NCBI GenBank assembly: GCA_012845835.1
Contig: JABAKD010000023.1
Span: 26,081,972-26,145,971 of the forward strand
DNA: 64,000 bases
Reading direction: 5' to 3'
Source: Undaria pinnatifida
Lineage: Eukaryota > Sar > Phaeophyceae > Laminariales > Alariaceae
Shown here: piece after piece, positions 1 to 10,965 of the stretch
Position numbering within the stretch: the stretch's first letter is position 1
Layout: each line of letters begins with the position of its first letter
The notes under the pieces: model-generated
Told to the model about the DNA's origin: nothing
The model's database searches: none
What the model saw: only the letters and a program-made list of their open reading frames with translations
Made by a program: the position numbers and the translations under genes

Positions 1-287
1 GGGATCCCGTCCCGTTGACAACGGGAGCCCAAATTGTTCCGCCTGCGGCGGGCTCAACACTCCCGTCCCGTCCCACACGGTGCCTGCGGCATCATGATAG
101 TCCTTGAATAATTTGATGTTGTCTCCCCGCTCCCCGCCTGTGATATGGAGGCCGTGTACGATTTTTCTGCGATTCGTTCAACGCAGACACAACTAAAAGC
201 ATGCCCGAGTAAATCTGGCCTGTTTCTAGCATGATGAAATAATTTTTAGTGAATTGCATTAACGAAAACACCCTACAGTTGGTCTAA
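1..287. other. unassigned left edge, no gene seen
   Basis: The first 80 bases are rich in CCCGTCCCG-type repeats, followed by AT-rich sequence. No coding, RNA or repeat assignment can be supported. Confidence 0.5.
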
Positions 288-1410
288 AGACTTGTCATTA
301 TGGAAAAAAATTGAGCGATTATTTCTGGCCATTATTCTTGTCGTTTTGAGGCTCCAGAAATAACTGCGTCAGAAATAATGGGCGCCCATTATAGCTTCTG
401 ATTTTATGAAAGTGGTTTTATTTTGAATTGGTAGGTCTTGTTTTGCCGTTTACCTGTATTTTTGGAAATCTGGCACGTACACTGTCGCCGGCGACGTTAG
501 GTCACCACCGCCTCTGCTGCTGTCTCTGCTGCTGTGCTGCTGCTGTGCTGCTGTTGTGCTGCTGGTGTGGTGTGCCTGTGGTGGTTTTGATGGTGGTGGT
601 GCTGCTGCCGTCGCATTTGTGTGAGGACGAAGCTCTGTCTCGCACACAACAAGCACGGTATGCTGTGGTAGGTGTGTGACTCTTTGTTGTGGGTGATGGG
701 TGACGTGTACAGCAGACAGGTATCAAACCACGTACAGTATAGGCAGTGGTGACATGTGATACTTGGTACGAGGTGGTAGTATATAACCGGTCGCCCTGTT
801 GGCATATGTATCAGGTTATCTTCGAGCCTGGTACAATATAGGTCAGTTTCGTGAGTTCGAGCCCCACCGAGTGCATACTCGTATAAATTCATTGGGATCA
901 GGTTATCATCGAGCGTGGTACGATATAGGTCAGTTTCGTGAGTTCGAGCCCCACCGAGTGCATACTCGTATAAATTCGTTGGGACCTTTTTTTCTGCACA
1001 ACTTGACTTGCGGAAAGCGCGGGGAGAGCGTGACTTAGCAACACTCGATGAAAAATCGACGAGCAGTGGGATTGCTGAACTCTATGCGGGATAAAAATTG
1101 AAGGCAAGAACCCGGGGGGAGAAGGGACGACAGCTGTGACCACGGCTTGTCCAGAAGCTGGAAAGTAGAAGTGTGAGAAAGAAAAAAAGTATCCAAAAGT
1201 CAAATAATCCCAGTTCTGAGAGGTTGGACGAGATTATATTTCTGGGCTCAGAAATCACCAAATCGGCTGGTTTCTGGCCTCAAGTACTTCTGACAACCCA
1301 GAAATAACGATGATATCTGGTCCCATAATAGTGGATTTTTAATTTGGGCGTCGGATATCCCTGTTAAAGAGAAAAATAATCGCTCAAAATATTTCCCATA
1401 ATAGTTGGTC
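288..1410 (+). mobile_element. Harbinger-like non-autonomous element, copy 1
   Basis: The element is flanked by TAA at 285-287 and 1411-1413. Its right end (CCATAATAGTTGGTC) matches the terminal inverted repeat of the copies at 35424-37877 and 49501-50225; the left end is more diverged but keeps ATTATGG. Subterminal sequence such as the GAGCGATTATTTCTGG block and the GCACGTACACTGTCGCC block is shared with those copies. A 3 bp TAA/TTA target duplication is typical of PIF/Harbinger. No transposase is visible, so this is a non-autonomous copy. Its core holds CTG-rich sequence and an 87 bp tandem repeat not found in the other copies. Confidence 0.7.
810..983 (+). repeat. 87 bp direct repeat, two copies, B-box-like motif
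   Basis: The unit from 810 to 896 is repeated from 897 to 983 with few changes. Each copy contains GAGTTCGAGCCCC, which resembles a Pol III B box (GGTTCGANNCC) and suggests a tRNA-like origin. No convincing full tRNA fold was found. Confidence 0.75.
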
Positions 1411-1543
1411 TAACAACGGTGGAGAAACTTTCATTTCGTTGATCCTGCTGTGACAACTAGAAAATAACATGTTTGTATGTATGTACGTGAATGTGTGACG
1501 ACAAAATAGCGAAAACGATCATATAAGCTCGCAGACCGAGTAT

Positions 1544-1826
1544 GTTCTCACATTAACTCGCATAATCAAGTCCGTGGTCACAGGACAGGCTCCAGTCACT
1601 TTGGAGCTGAGGAATACCCCAGGGAAAAACACAAACAATCCAAGGTGGTACACGCATACATCACAGCTGACGCAATTCATGCCTCCACCAGAAACATATA
1701 AATAAAAGTGAAATCGGGAGTGAGTCTACGATGTGCCAGGTCCATACCGGTGCATACGTCTCATTACTCGCGCCTGCACAAACCGACTATACCGCTTGCC
1801 ACCCAAGAAAGACTACCACGTATAGA
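1544..1826 (-). repeat. dispersed repeat R, third copy
   Basis: This segment is the reverse complement of sequence at about 22806-23060 and 27485-27745, inside the two large duplication units. It carries the same short open frame in all three places. The protein is not recognised and the repeat may be part of a transposon. Confidence 0.7.
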
Positions 1827-1929
1827 CTTCCTTACGAATATCTTTGTGCTGAAAGCGCTCGGTTGGTGCTTCCCTGGCATCTCCGAGGCTTCTTGCTCCT
1901 CCTGATCTATTTTTGTTACATATATATAT

Positions 1930-2133
1930 TGTGGGATGGTAGTCTCTTCGCAGGGTTTCTCTTTCTCTCATGGAGGTATGGAGACACACCGAGGTGGGTT
2001 ATGTGCGCAACCGCACGCTCGAGGTCAACAAAGAGGAAACACCTCAGAGTCTGCCTCGAGGAGCCAGGATGATCTTAAGGATTATAGTGATAAGGAGGCG
2101 GTACAATCTAGGGAATAGGGACTGGTATCCACA
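1930..2133 (-). repeat. 3' LTR of the Gypsy element
   Basis: It is 204 bp, begins TGTGGGATGG and ends TATCCACA. It matches the LTR at 9669-9878, with several substitutions and a net 6 bp length difference. Confidence 0.95.
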
Positions 2134-2153
2134 TCACCCCCCCCTTCTTTTCA
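2134..2153 (-). other. polypurine tract of the Gypsy element
   Basis: On the minus strand an A/G run (AAAAGAAGGGGGGGG followed by TGA) lies directly before the 3' LTR. This is the expected place for plus-strand priming. Confidence 0.8.
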
Positions 2154-3392
2154 GACGTGCAAACATGCGCGTCTTATAAGAGGTGTCGACTTGGGATGAC
2201 AGGATCTTAGGAATTCCCTGGAAAACGCCGATAATCACTAATATTGCAGCAGAGTCCGAAACTCGGGTAAAACAATTGGTCAATATGACTTCATATTCGT
2301 GTCGATAAAACACGTAAATATGATTGTTACTCATCTCAAGTATTAACGGACTTCCATGCTGTACAATGTTATCGCTGCTTCGAAACGTTTCGAATTGCGA
2401 CACAATCCTTGGACATGTTCCTACGGGAACGACAATGACAGTTTAGAGCTAGCACGAACTAGCTACGAAACTTTCAGAGAACAGGTTTACTGCTAAGCCT
2501 CAGCTTGCGCGACTTTGCTGGGTGCAGTTGTGACCTGTAGTACGATTGACAACCTAGGACCTTCAAGTGTGCTCAGGCTGCTAACACTTGGTACTTCATG
2601 AAGATTTTGACATACTGATAAACAAGGTCCGGCTCCTCCATCTTGCTACGTAGCATGGTGGGATTGCCATGGTATATATCATGGTGTTACAGACTGCTAT
2701 CGAAACTTAGCTTGTCTCAAGATAGTACATCTCTCAGTGCTATCGTCGAGATATGACAATCTAAACGATAAACAATTGCCAACTCTTCGAAGAAGCCTCG
2801 TTCGAGTTGAGGGTATTATGCCTGTAAACAGACATGCACCTTTTAGGTATGCAGAGCTTTTAACTCTACAATATTTAACGTACCTCGTTTAATTATTGCA
2901 CTGAGATACAACTTAGTATCCCCACACCCGCACGTTCGGCCTTTACCAAGGGCAGAACCTGCTATGCAACAACCATGATATAATCTGGTATATGACAACG
3001 ACCAGATGGGAATTAGACATCTCTGTATCTTGTACATCAGCAACTTGGTGAGTTGATATTACATTCTGAGCTCGTGGGCGTCCCCATTCGCTCGAAATGT
3101 GATCTTCCTCCCACTGACACAATTTACAGGAATACAACATGTCTAACTCAAAACGATTACCATCAACAGACTTGCAGACTGTATACAGGGGATCAGTCTG
3201 TATGTGCAAAAATCCGCTTGACAATGACGATCGTCGAACATCGATGATGTCAAGTGACATATTTCCTTACACAAGAAAAATAAACTAATGGAGAGGTGGT
3301 TGACGGCCTACCGTGCCCATTGTCCACTTTGGTATCCAACTCATACCGCGGCACAAACGTGACGGTACCGTTGGCTCTGCCTCGACAGTTTG
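2154..3392 (-). other. untranslated-looking 3' region of the Gypsy element
   Basis: About 1.2 kb lies between the end of the chromodomain frame and the PPT. Only short unrelated open frames are present. I see no envelope gene or other recognisable domain. It may be a long 3' untranslated region or decayed coding sequence. Confidence 0.5.
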
Positions 3393-3746
3393 CTAGACTG
3401 GAGACGCGGGAGTTGTTGGTGTTTGCGGATCAGGAGGGACGTCCTGAATGCTCGCAAAATATGAGCGAATAAATTCACTGCAGTGGGGAATTTGGCGACG
3501 GTGATACCAGCCGTCGCTATTTGGACCTTCCCCACGAAAACGGACTCGGAACTGAACATTAAACGGGGATGATCGACCTCTCGAACGATTGTGATCAACA
3601 ATCCTTTCTACTGTTCTTGGGCCACTGCAAATTGGGGAGGTTTCCTTATCTAAATTTGGCATTGGTAATTTAGTTCCCAAAAACATTTCATTGATTTTAC
3701 TGAAGTCAGGATCTGCGAGCACACTGCGTTGATGGTACGGTTTCAT
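3393..3746 (-). pseudogene. chromodomain-like C-terminus of Gypsy pol
   Basis: The frame contains a segment starting RTVERIVDHNRSRGR, continuing with VQFRVRFRGEGP and SDGWYHRRQI. This resembles a chromodomain (the VERIxDHR / YxVRWKGY / xTWEP pattern), although the aromatic cage is poorly kept. In chromoviruses this domain follows integrase and helps choose integration sites. The position directly after the integrase GPY-like motif supports the call. It is separated from integrase by stops and frame changes. Confidence 0.65.
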
Positions 3747-3794
3747 CCTGCCTAAATGTACTGATGTTTCAGCGGAATTACCGTCTGTCGATAC

Positions 3795-4829
3795 TCAATA
3801 GACGACCGGCGATAATCGATGGCGAACTTGGTACGGACCGCGCCAAGGACTTAGAAATTTGTTGTTGGGGTCATCTTGGGCATGATGCGGTTGAACCAAC
3901 ACTAAGTCACCACGCTGAAACTGTTGATATCGTAAGTCTGCATTCGACGCTGCTTGAGCATCAGCACGTTCACTAAGATTTTGGCTTGCTAACTCGTATG
4001 CAAACTGCAAATTCTCGACCATTTTGTGAGTGTACTGTAATGCTGATTCAGGTATGTCCGCCTGAGGCATTCCCATGATAACATCTATGGGAAGCGTGGG
4101 CATGCGACCAACCATAAGATTAGTGCGGCGTCTCCTGGAGTGTACTATTATAGGCCGTATTGTGTGCCATTTGAACGAATGGTAAGAGTTGAGCCCAATC
4201 GTCGTGAGCCACACCACAGTACATTGCTAACATGTTATGCATGGTACTGTGCACTCTCTCTAAAACTGAATTACATTGTGGCCTATATGGTGTAGTACGA
4301 GTTTTCTTATAACCGAAAACGGTTTGCAGCTCTTTAACAAGCTGATTTCAAATTATTTTCCCCTATCGGAATGTAATAACTCTGGTACTCCGAATACAGC
4401 AAACACTCGGTCCACAAGGGTACGTGCTATCGTAGTCGCTTCTTTGTTCGGGATTGCTGCGAGAATAACACAACGTGTCAGATGGTCGATCACTGACAAA
4501 ACATATTTGCAACCTTATGAAACTGTTTTATATTCCACGAGATCGATAGCAACTCGTTGAAATGGTCGCTCTGCTGGTACATGACCTGTTGGTAACGGTG
4601 GTCGGCGGTGTGGAGTTTTCCGACGTTGGCAGGCATCATAACTAGTGCAATAGGATTGGATATCGCTTTGCATTGCAGGCCACCAGTAACGGTCTCGAAC
4701 TCTATCAAACGTCGCTTTAAATGCCAGGTGACCACCAGACGCTGGAACGTCATGACATACTTGCATTATGAGCGAGCGAAATGCCGACGGCACCACTAGT
4801 TGATCTCGGAAAGAACTGCGCTTTCTCAA
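3795..4829 (-). pseudogene. Gypsy integrase, broken
   Basis: Pieces in order on the minus strand are: an HHCC-like zinc domain at 4829-4515 (HDVPASGGH, RDRYWWPAM, DACQRRK); a core whose first two catalytic aspartates are seen as VIDHLTR near 4.48 kb and HSDRG near 4.37 kb; and a GPY/F-like module (LSPWRGPYQV) near 3.83 kb. In the zinc domain the first cysteine of the usual SCxxCQ is tyrosine (SYDACQ). A stop follows HSDRGK, and frames change at least twice. The enzyme would insert element cDNA into the genome; this copy cannot encode it. Confidence 0.85.
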
Positions 4830-5009
4830 ATGGCCAGGTAGGTATGACCGGTAGAAGACCCCGTCAACTGTGAAGAAGTTACTTGCGGATTGGAGTGTTT
4901 CTCGTCGCGGAAGGGGAGAATGAATGGGGTCATAAAAAAACTTGGAGTATGCCCCAAATTCTAATTTCTGCCCTTCTATTAACTTCTCCGGGTCTAATGT
5001 GGGGAAAAC

Positions 5010-6580
5010 TTATACAAAACTCGTAAACAATTCCCAATCACTCTCGACTAGACAAAGTTCATTCAAATTATTAGAATGCAATTCATACGCACGTGGATTT
5101 GGTGGGCGACAGGGTAGCCCATCTTGTGGTGCATTGCGACAGATAGAGGCTAACCTGGGTTGCGACGGCAACACATCAGAAAGAGACGTCTTTTCTTGGG
5201 TTGTGTCCTCTGGTATATCGCCAAACAGTCGGGATAATGTGTCCGGTACTACGTGTAATTTTCCCGGCTTGTGCTCGACTGTAAAATCGAAACTTTGCAA
5301 GGCAATGGCCCAACGTGTTAACATGTTGGACGTGTCTTGCATATAATATAGATGCGTGAGAGCAGCGTGGTCGGTGACGCATCTAAAGTGTTTGCCCCAA
5401 AGGTACGGACGCCAATGCTGCAGAGCGAGGACAACTCCACAACAATCTTTTATCGTTGCTGAATAATGTTTTCGTCCTTTCGTAAAACGTTTACTAAAGT
5501 AGGCAATTATTTCCAGGTCTGGTTTGTCAGATCCTTGGTTGGCGTTTCGGGCTAAGAATACTCCGACTCCTGCTTCACTTGCATCTACATGTACGATAAA
5601 TTCTTTAGAATAACCAGGGAAATGTAATACTGAAGGGGAAGATAACAACTTCTTAATCCGGGTTACTGCTTCAGATTGAGTTGTTCCCCAGTGTTTCTCG
5701 AATTCCCGCCGTTGCTTATACTGCTTTTTAGTAAGTTCGACCAGAGGTGTTGCAACTTCAGCATATTCTGGTACAAACCGGCGTACGAAATTGAGTGTGC
5801 CCAATAAAGAACGTAATTCCTTGATATTCTTCGGGTCTGGCAAGTCACTAATGGCTTTTATACGGTCATCGCCAGTAGTGATACCATGTTCCGATATGAC
5901 ATGACCTAAATATTTAACTTGTTTCGAACCAAACTGTAACTTGGACGGTTTTAACGTCAAACCAGCTGATTGTAAAGCTGAAAACATGCGTTCGAGTAAC
6001 AACAGATGTACTTCCCACGTAGATGAACAAGCTATTAAATCATCCATATAACACAAAGACCATTGGCTGAACCAGTATCACCAAGGGCGAGCGACATCAT
6101 ATGTTGATACAACCAGGGTGCGTTACAAACTCCGAACGGCATGCGTTTAAAGCAGTACATGCCTTTAGCTGTAACAAAAGCAGTTGATTCGATGTCCGCG
6201 TCAGCAACAGGAAGCTGATGAAAATCACTTTGGACGTCGGCTACTGTGATGAACTTGGCTCCACCCACAGAGTCGAGATGAGTTTAGATGTTGGGCATGG
6301 GCCATGTTTTACGGACGAGATGACGATTGAGAGTGTTATGGTAGTTAACAAAGAACCGTGGTGACCCATCAGCTTTGCTGACAATAGTAACAGGACTACC
6401 CCAAGCACTTGTGCGTTCCTCTATTATTCCGTGCTTCAGTAACTTGTCGACTTGGTCATCGATTTGTTTTTGAAGGCGGGGTGAGGTACGGTACGGCGCA
6501 CAATCAACCGGACGAGTGCCTGGTTGTAACGGGAATGTAGCTTCGGCTATTTTACAACAGCCTAACTCATCCGGTGACAA
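5010..6580 (-). pseudogene. Gypsy reverse transcriptase and RNase H, broken
   Basis: The N-terminal RT segment (6580-6284: PYRTSPRLQKQIDDQV, SAWGSPVTIVSKADGS) ends at a stop. The middle segment follows (6268-6035: FITVADVQSDFHQL, FKRMPFGVCNAPW), then a frame change, then a long frame (6056-5010) starting with the catalytic YMDD at 6050-6039. RNase H follows with FIVHVDASEAGVG and VTDHAAL. The usual catalytic glutamate of the YSxxEKE motif is aspartate here (YSATIKDCC). One stop and one frameshift separate the RT pieces. The family copies element RNA to DNA in particles. Confidence 0.92.
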
Positions 6581-6599
6581 CGAAACAACGAAAAGACTG

Positions 6600-7009
6600 A
6601 GTGGTATTGCGCATAGGTTTATAACCTCCGAAACTTGTTCGGGTGAGAAGGTAGTGCTTCTCGCGCAGCTGCTAGTTCATCCTTATTTTTGGGTGATGCG
6701 GCTACCGCACTTATCCGTATTTCATATCCGTAATTCAGGTGTATCCGTCACACTGGCTGTTGACAAGAGCGCAAGTGCTAGATGTGCGGGTAGAGTGACA
6801 CCGCGCGTAGACGGATTGGCGATTTGCAACCAGACGGACCCGTCCACTGCACGCCATGGTGCTACAGTACGTGCAACAACACGTTCGAAAGTTTGGAATT
6901 TTTTGTTCCAATATTTTCGGAGAATTCGGATTGAAATACCGTACGAGGTTCTAATACGACGTCAGTATCAACCGGAGGTTTTGTTTCGGTGAAAACAACA
7001 ACCGATGCC
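6600..7009 (-). other. decayed pol sequence between protease and RT
   Basis: In an intact Gypsy element this interval would link protease to RT. No minus-strand frame with recognisable sequence is open here. Confidence 0.4.
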
Positions 7010-8043
7010 TCAGTTCCTGCTGGTAAAAAAAAACAGGATTTCAGACAAACAGGGATAACAGTCAGCATGGACGGATGCGACAGAGGCAGAGATTACTCCT
7101 GCTGGGGAAATTGATGATCCAGTGGTACTTGAATCAACACGATGAACAGCGGGTATAGTTGTTTCGCTTGAATGAAAAGTGATACACTGATTTTTCCAGT
7201 CAAGTTTCGCACCAAATAAAGACATGACGCTGTTATCTAACAGGATATCATCAGGACGTAACGATGAAATGACAAGCGCTTCTACTGGGCGAGTGACGTC
7301 CCGCAGTTGTAAATCAAAGCGAATGCACCCTAGTATTTCCATCACTGATCCATTTGCGGCTTTCAACGTGAGCACAGCAGGTGGAATGGCATGTTCGGTT
7401 CATTTTTCAAGATAGGGTGGCGTTTCACAAACAAGAAAGCCACACACGGAACATCGCTTGCCGTGTCAACAGTGGCACGAGGCACCTCGTAGCCTCCAAT
7501 ACGTCCACATATATGAACGCGATGAGACGAGAAAGCAAGCGTAAGCGGCGATCGCGTACGACGCGATAAAGCACAGGCGTACCATTCTTCATGTTTATTA
7601 TTATGAGTACTGCTCCTTTCATGATCGGGGCAGCCTTCATTGACATCCATAGACACAGACTTATCAATCGCTGGCAACGAAAAATCCACCTGCTTATTAC
7701 CTACATCCCTAGACACGGATTCATTAGGTACTGGCAATGAAAAACCCGCCTGCGTATTGCCTACAAGGGGGTCTGCGGGACACACGTCAACCAACGACCT
7801 ACCAGGTACACTGTCTGCAAAACGCACACGCTTACTTACAGGGGAAGGATCTACGACTGCAGTATCCTTACTTGTCTCATCACAGATGGACATACCTTCG
7901 AGGGTGAGCGACTCGAAAAGCACGTGCTTCCCTATGTCGTCCCTCGGGTTACCCGACCTTACAGAAACCGATGGACAATCGATCTCGGGGGAAACCCTAA
8001 ACGAACTCCAAACTGCGGGAACGACTTCCACAACTGGGCACCG
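7010..8043 (-). pseudogene. Gypsy pol N-terminus with aspartic protease, frameshifted
   Basis: The frame continues in phase from gag after a single TGA (8046-8044) and reads to 7363. It contains a tandem repeat of about 22 residues (FSLPVPNESVS / FSLPAIDKSVS). The protease active site appears as VDTASDVPCVAF (catalytic Asp codon near 7467), with Ser where most retropepsins have Gly. A frame change near 7370 leads into the second half (7375-7010), which has LRPDDILLDN and FGAKLDWKNQ. The protease would mature Gag-Pol; the frameshift breaks it. Confidence 0.82.
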
Positions 8044-9564
8044 TCAGGTGGACTTCTGACGGCGAGCTCTCCTCTCCCGATACCGGGCTAGGTTAGCCTC
8101 CCCAAAGAGGGGGTGGTTGAAACAATCATTACTGGCGTGACTGGACTTATCTCTAGCCGTACACCCTGATACTGAACAGGGTGAGTGATCACGCGTGATG
8201 TTCAATCTAGACGTATACGACTTAGCTGCAGGTATCTTCGAACTGGACAAGTGAGATACTGCTGCTGCTGCTGAACCGTGGTTCTTACGAGAACCACAGT
8301 GTGAGCGTTTACGGTCAAGACGACTCTCAGGGCCGCGTACTGCTCGCACCTGAGCTCTAGAACGACCGCGCGCAACAGTCGACCATGACATGGCACTTAC
8401 TGTGCCATCGACTGCTGCTAGGGACGCAGCACTACGCTGGGCCCTATCGACTGCCTGCTGCATTGACTTACAGTACTGGCCAATGCGTGGTAGTTCCAAA
8501 ATTTCTGGGCGTAACCCACGCTCAAAAATTCCGATCTGCAAAGCTTCTACAGGCTGTACATGTTTTTGAAATTGACGGTTCAAATTGTTAAAACTATGTC
8601 GGAGACGGTTTACATATGACGTGACTGACTCATTTGGACCCTGAGTCAGAGTGACTATCTTCTCTACTGAGCGTGCCAGAGCGTCTGCTGACAAGTACCA
8701 CGCTTCAAAAGCAGTTTTAATTTCCGACCATGAGGTCGGTTTTGCGCTGCTTTCGGTATCCGACAGTTGCCGATCTCCATCAGCACTACGTCTCCACGGA
8801 ACCTGACCTCCTACCAGCTGGGTATAAAACTGGATAGCCTCGTCCTTCAACACGAAGATGAAGTATGTTATGAGGAGGTCATCGATCATGTCCTCCGTGA
8901 CGCCGGGACGTGACTTTAACGACGCGGTAACGAATGCGTCGTACTGCGACATAACATTAAGGATGCTATTCTTGTCGTTTTCGTTTCCTGAAAACTTGGA
9001 GATAGCACCGAAGTCAGACATTGTCATCCTCGTGTTTACGGATGACACAGACGGGCCTGAACTGCCTATTTTTAGGCTGCTTGATTCAGACGGAGCTAGT
9101 TGTACTCTACCCGTCAACGTAGACAACAGGTCAGCAATATTGCTTGTAAGTCCTCCTTCAGTCAACGACCTATGAAGCAGTTCGTTCAATTTGGCAATAT
9201 TACTTTCGCTAACGAGCGACTGCTGTTGCGGGGAACTACTGACCATGTGGTGAGGAAAGGAGACTTCACCAGCTGCTCCTTTCCCTACGGGGGAGAACGA
9301 CCGGCGGCGGTGACGCCCACGACGACTACGGTGGCGACCATAACGGTGTCGCCTCTGCTCTTCTTCAGGAGAATCTTGGCCAGGTGACGGCTCGCGGGGG
9401 CTGAAGTAGGTTGCTTCTCCTACCTCTTCCTCCTCTTCCTGGCCTTGATTCGAATTGCCTTCCTCAGGACGTGAGGGAAGGCCACCTCCCTCCAGACGTG
9501 GGGGAAGGGTGTTTAGGTCCGTATAACTATCCCCGGGACCAGTGGGGTCTGTCCCGTCTGCCAT
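8044..9564 (-). CDS. Gypsy Gag, 506 residues, open
   Basis: The start chosen is the ATG at 9564 (MADGTDPTGPGDS). The frame is also open upstream to 9732, but that part overlaps the PBS and LTR. The N-terminus is acidic, followed by an Arg/His-rich stretch (RHRSRRGRHRRR), then a capsid-like helical region with DEAIQFYTQL and a segment FEAWYLSADA. Near the C-terminus C-x4-C-x7-H-x4-C forms a zinc-knuckle-like motif. Gag builds the particle and packages RNA. It ends with UGA followed by CGG, with pol continuing in the same frame. Confidence 0.85.
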   Translation of the reverse strand: MADGTDPTGPGDSYTDLNTLPPRLEGGGLPSRPEEGNSNQGQEEEEEVGEATYFSPREPSPGQDSPEEEQRRHRYGRHRSRRGRHRRRSFSPVGKGAAGEVSFPHHMVSSSPQQQSLVSESNIAKLNELLHRSLTEGGLTSNIADLLSTLTGRVQLAPSESSSLKIGSSGPSVSSVNTRMTMSDFGAISKFSGNENDKNSILNVMSQYDAFVTASLKSRPGVTEDMIDDLLITYFIFVLKDEAIQFYTQLVGGQVPWRRSADGDRQLSDTESSAKPTSWSEIKTAFEAWYLSADALARSVEKIVTLTQGPNESVTSYVNRLRHSFNNLNRQFQKHVQPVEALQIGIFERGLRPEILELPRIGQYCKSMQQAVDRAQRSAASLAAVDGTVSAMSWSTVARGRSRAQVRAVRGPESRLDRKRSHCGSRKNHGSAAAAVSHLSSSKIPAAKSYTSRLNITRDHSPCSVSGCTARDKSSHASNDCFNHPLFGEANLARYRERRARRQKST

Positions 9565-9648
9565 ATGGAAAGCGGGACAAACGTGCGGGTTTTTTTTTAA
9601 ATGAAGCTTACCCGCTATTTTCGGTGGGGTTTCTAGCACCGATCGAGC

Positions 9649-9666
9649 TTCACTGCCTCGACGCCA
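9649..9666 (-). other. primer binding site of the Gypsy element
   Basis: Two bases inside the 5' LTR the minus strand reads TGGCGTCGAGGCAGTG. The TGG complements a tRNA CCA end, so the primer would be a tRNA whose 3' end is CTGCCTCGACGCCA. I cannot say which tRNA this is. Confidence 0.8.
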
Positions 9667-9668
9667 AT

Positions 9669-9878
9669 TGTGGGACGGTAGTCCCTTCGCAGGTGCCCTC
9701 TCTCTGATGGAGGTGTTAGTGTGGAGACACACCGAGGTGGGTTATGTGCGCAACCGCACGCTCGAGGGTCAACAAAGAGGAAACACCCCAGAGTCTGCCT
9801 CGAGGAGCCAGGATGATCTTGAAGGATTATAGTGATAAGGCGGCCGTACAATCTAGGGAATAGGGACTGGTATCCACA
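9669..9878 (-). repeat. 5' LTR of the Gypsy element
   Basis: It is 210 bp, begins TGTGGGACGG and ends TATCCACA. Promoter and polyadenylation signals would lie here, but I could not place them. Confidence 0.95.
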
Positions 9879-9892
9879 ATATCGATATTTTT

Positions 9893-10135
9893 TTTCCGAT
9901 GACACCCAGATTCGAACCACCGAAGACCAAGCTTATAAGCGGACAGTCTATCTACTAGACCACAGCGTCACATTGATATCCATTTTATTTTCACAAATAA
10001 AAAATTGATAAATTCATACCAAGTATCGATTTTTCATGAGGATCGTTTTCTTTTCCGATGACACCCGGATTCGAACCAGCGAAGGGCAGGATTATAAATG
10101 GACAGTCTATCTACTAGACCACAATGTCACAGCCG
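9893..10135 (-). repeat. tRNA-derived SINE-like units, two in tandem
   Basis: On the minus strand each unit reads GTGACxxTGTGGTCTAG through GGTTCGAATC to GTGTCATCGG. TGGTCTAGTAGATAGACTG matches a Pol III A box, and GGTTCGAATCC is an almost perfect B box. The first and last bases can pair as an acceptor-like stem (TGACA/TGTCA). The anticodon arm is poor, so these look like tRNA-derived SINE heads, not working tRNA genes. Units lie at about 9895-9973 and 10055-10132, separated by an AT-rich tail ending TTTTTCATGAGGAT (plus strand). Confidence 0.75.
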
Positions 10136-10499
10136 CAGTGGTATCTACCAGTACTATTTTTTTATGTGCAGCTACTACTGTATATTAGCGGAACATAGAT
10201 GTACCACGGAGCTTGCAAAGTTGAGTTTCAATCATTCAATCGGTCGTACTCACAGCTGACGTTTTTCAATTTGTATATGAAACATTCCGCGCGTTTATAC
10301 TGTGGCGGGCAGTTGTTGCAGGCAACGTTTTCTAGCCCATGCCGTGCATGCCTCGTCTCACACCCCTGGCAGCTAGTGCCCTACGCTGCTCTGGGTCTCG
10401 GACGGGACGGGGAAAATAACCTTGCTTCGTCTCGTCTCGAGTCTTGGGCCCTTGATGACACGAGTGTGGAGAAAACGCCTTATTCAGTTTAGACAGCAC

Positions 10500-10685
10500 A
10501 AAGTGGTGCACAATCTGTGACCAAACAATAATAAGTTGTATTTGCGGAAACATTATGAAGTACCGTTTGTAAATTATGCCACTTTTGTAAATCATCCAGG
10601 CGCGTGCAATTAAACCCCTGGTGCACAATCTGTGACCAAACAATAATAAGTTGCACATGCCACCGCAAAATTCCAAACATTATCA
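10500..10685 (+). repeat. tandem repeat and left half of dispersed repeat E
   Basis: The phrase GTGCACAATCTGTGACCAAA occurs twice (about 10510 and 10621). The segment from about 10656 matches the 5' end of repeat E (copies at 20.7-21.06 and 25.5-25.84 kb, reverse orientation). It is cut off at 10685 by the TIR element. Confidence 0.65.
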
Positions 10686-10965
10686 GAGTTATCTAAAACT
10701 CGGAGTACGCTGATATTCAGGTATTTGGCGCTTTATTCTATATCGCGATTTTTTTGCCCGCTTCACCGGCTGTCTAAAACTCAATATCGCATTTTTACCA
10801 CATCCGCGTTGGATATAAAACTCGGGTAAGCAAGAAATTACTTACTGACAGTCCCGTACGCGTATACACCAAGCATCGCGAACACGTCCCACACGTCCCA
10901 CGGCGTGGGCTTGACGACGTGGCCGCTGCTGCTACTAGCTGCAGTGTCGTTAACCCCGCGAACAT

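Larger units (their letters stand above)
1930..9878 (-). mobile_element. Ty3/Gypsy chromodomain LTR retrotransposon, complete but decayed
   Basis: Two direct LTRs (1930-2133 and 9669-9878) begin TGTGG and end CCACA, and the whole is flanked by ATAT on both sides (1926-1929, 9879-9882). Transcription runs right to left. The order is PBS, gag, protease, reverse transcriptase, RNase H, integrase, chromodomain-like region, PPT. This order, with integrase after RNase H and a C-terminal chromodomain, is that of a Ty3/Gypsy chromovirus-type element. Gag is open, but pol has several frameshifts and stops, and the LTRs differ by substitutions and small indels, so the copy is old and not autonomous. 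Confidence 0.95.

Noticed and set aside
2134..3340. Envelope-like gene in the Gypsy element
   Set aside because: The interval has only short frames without signal peptide or membrane segment.
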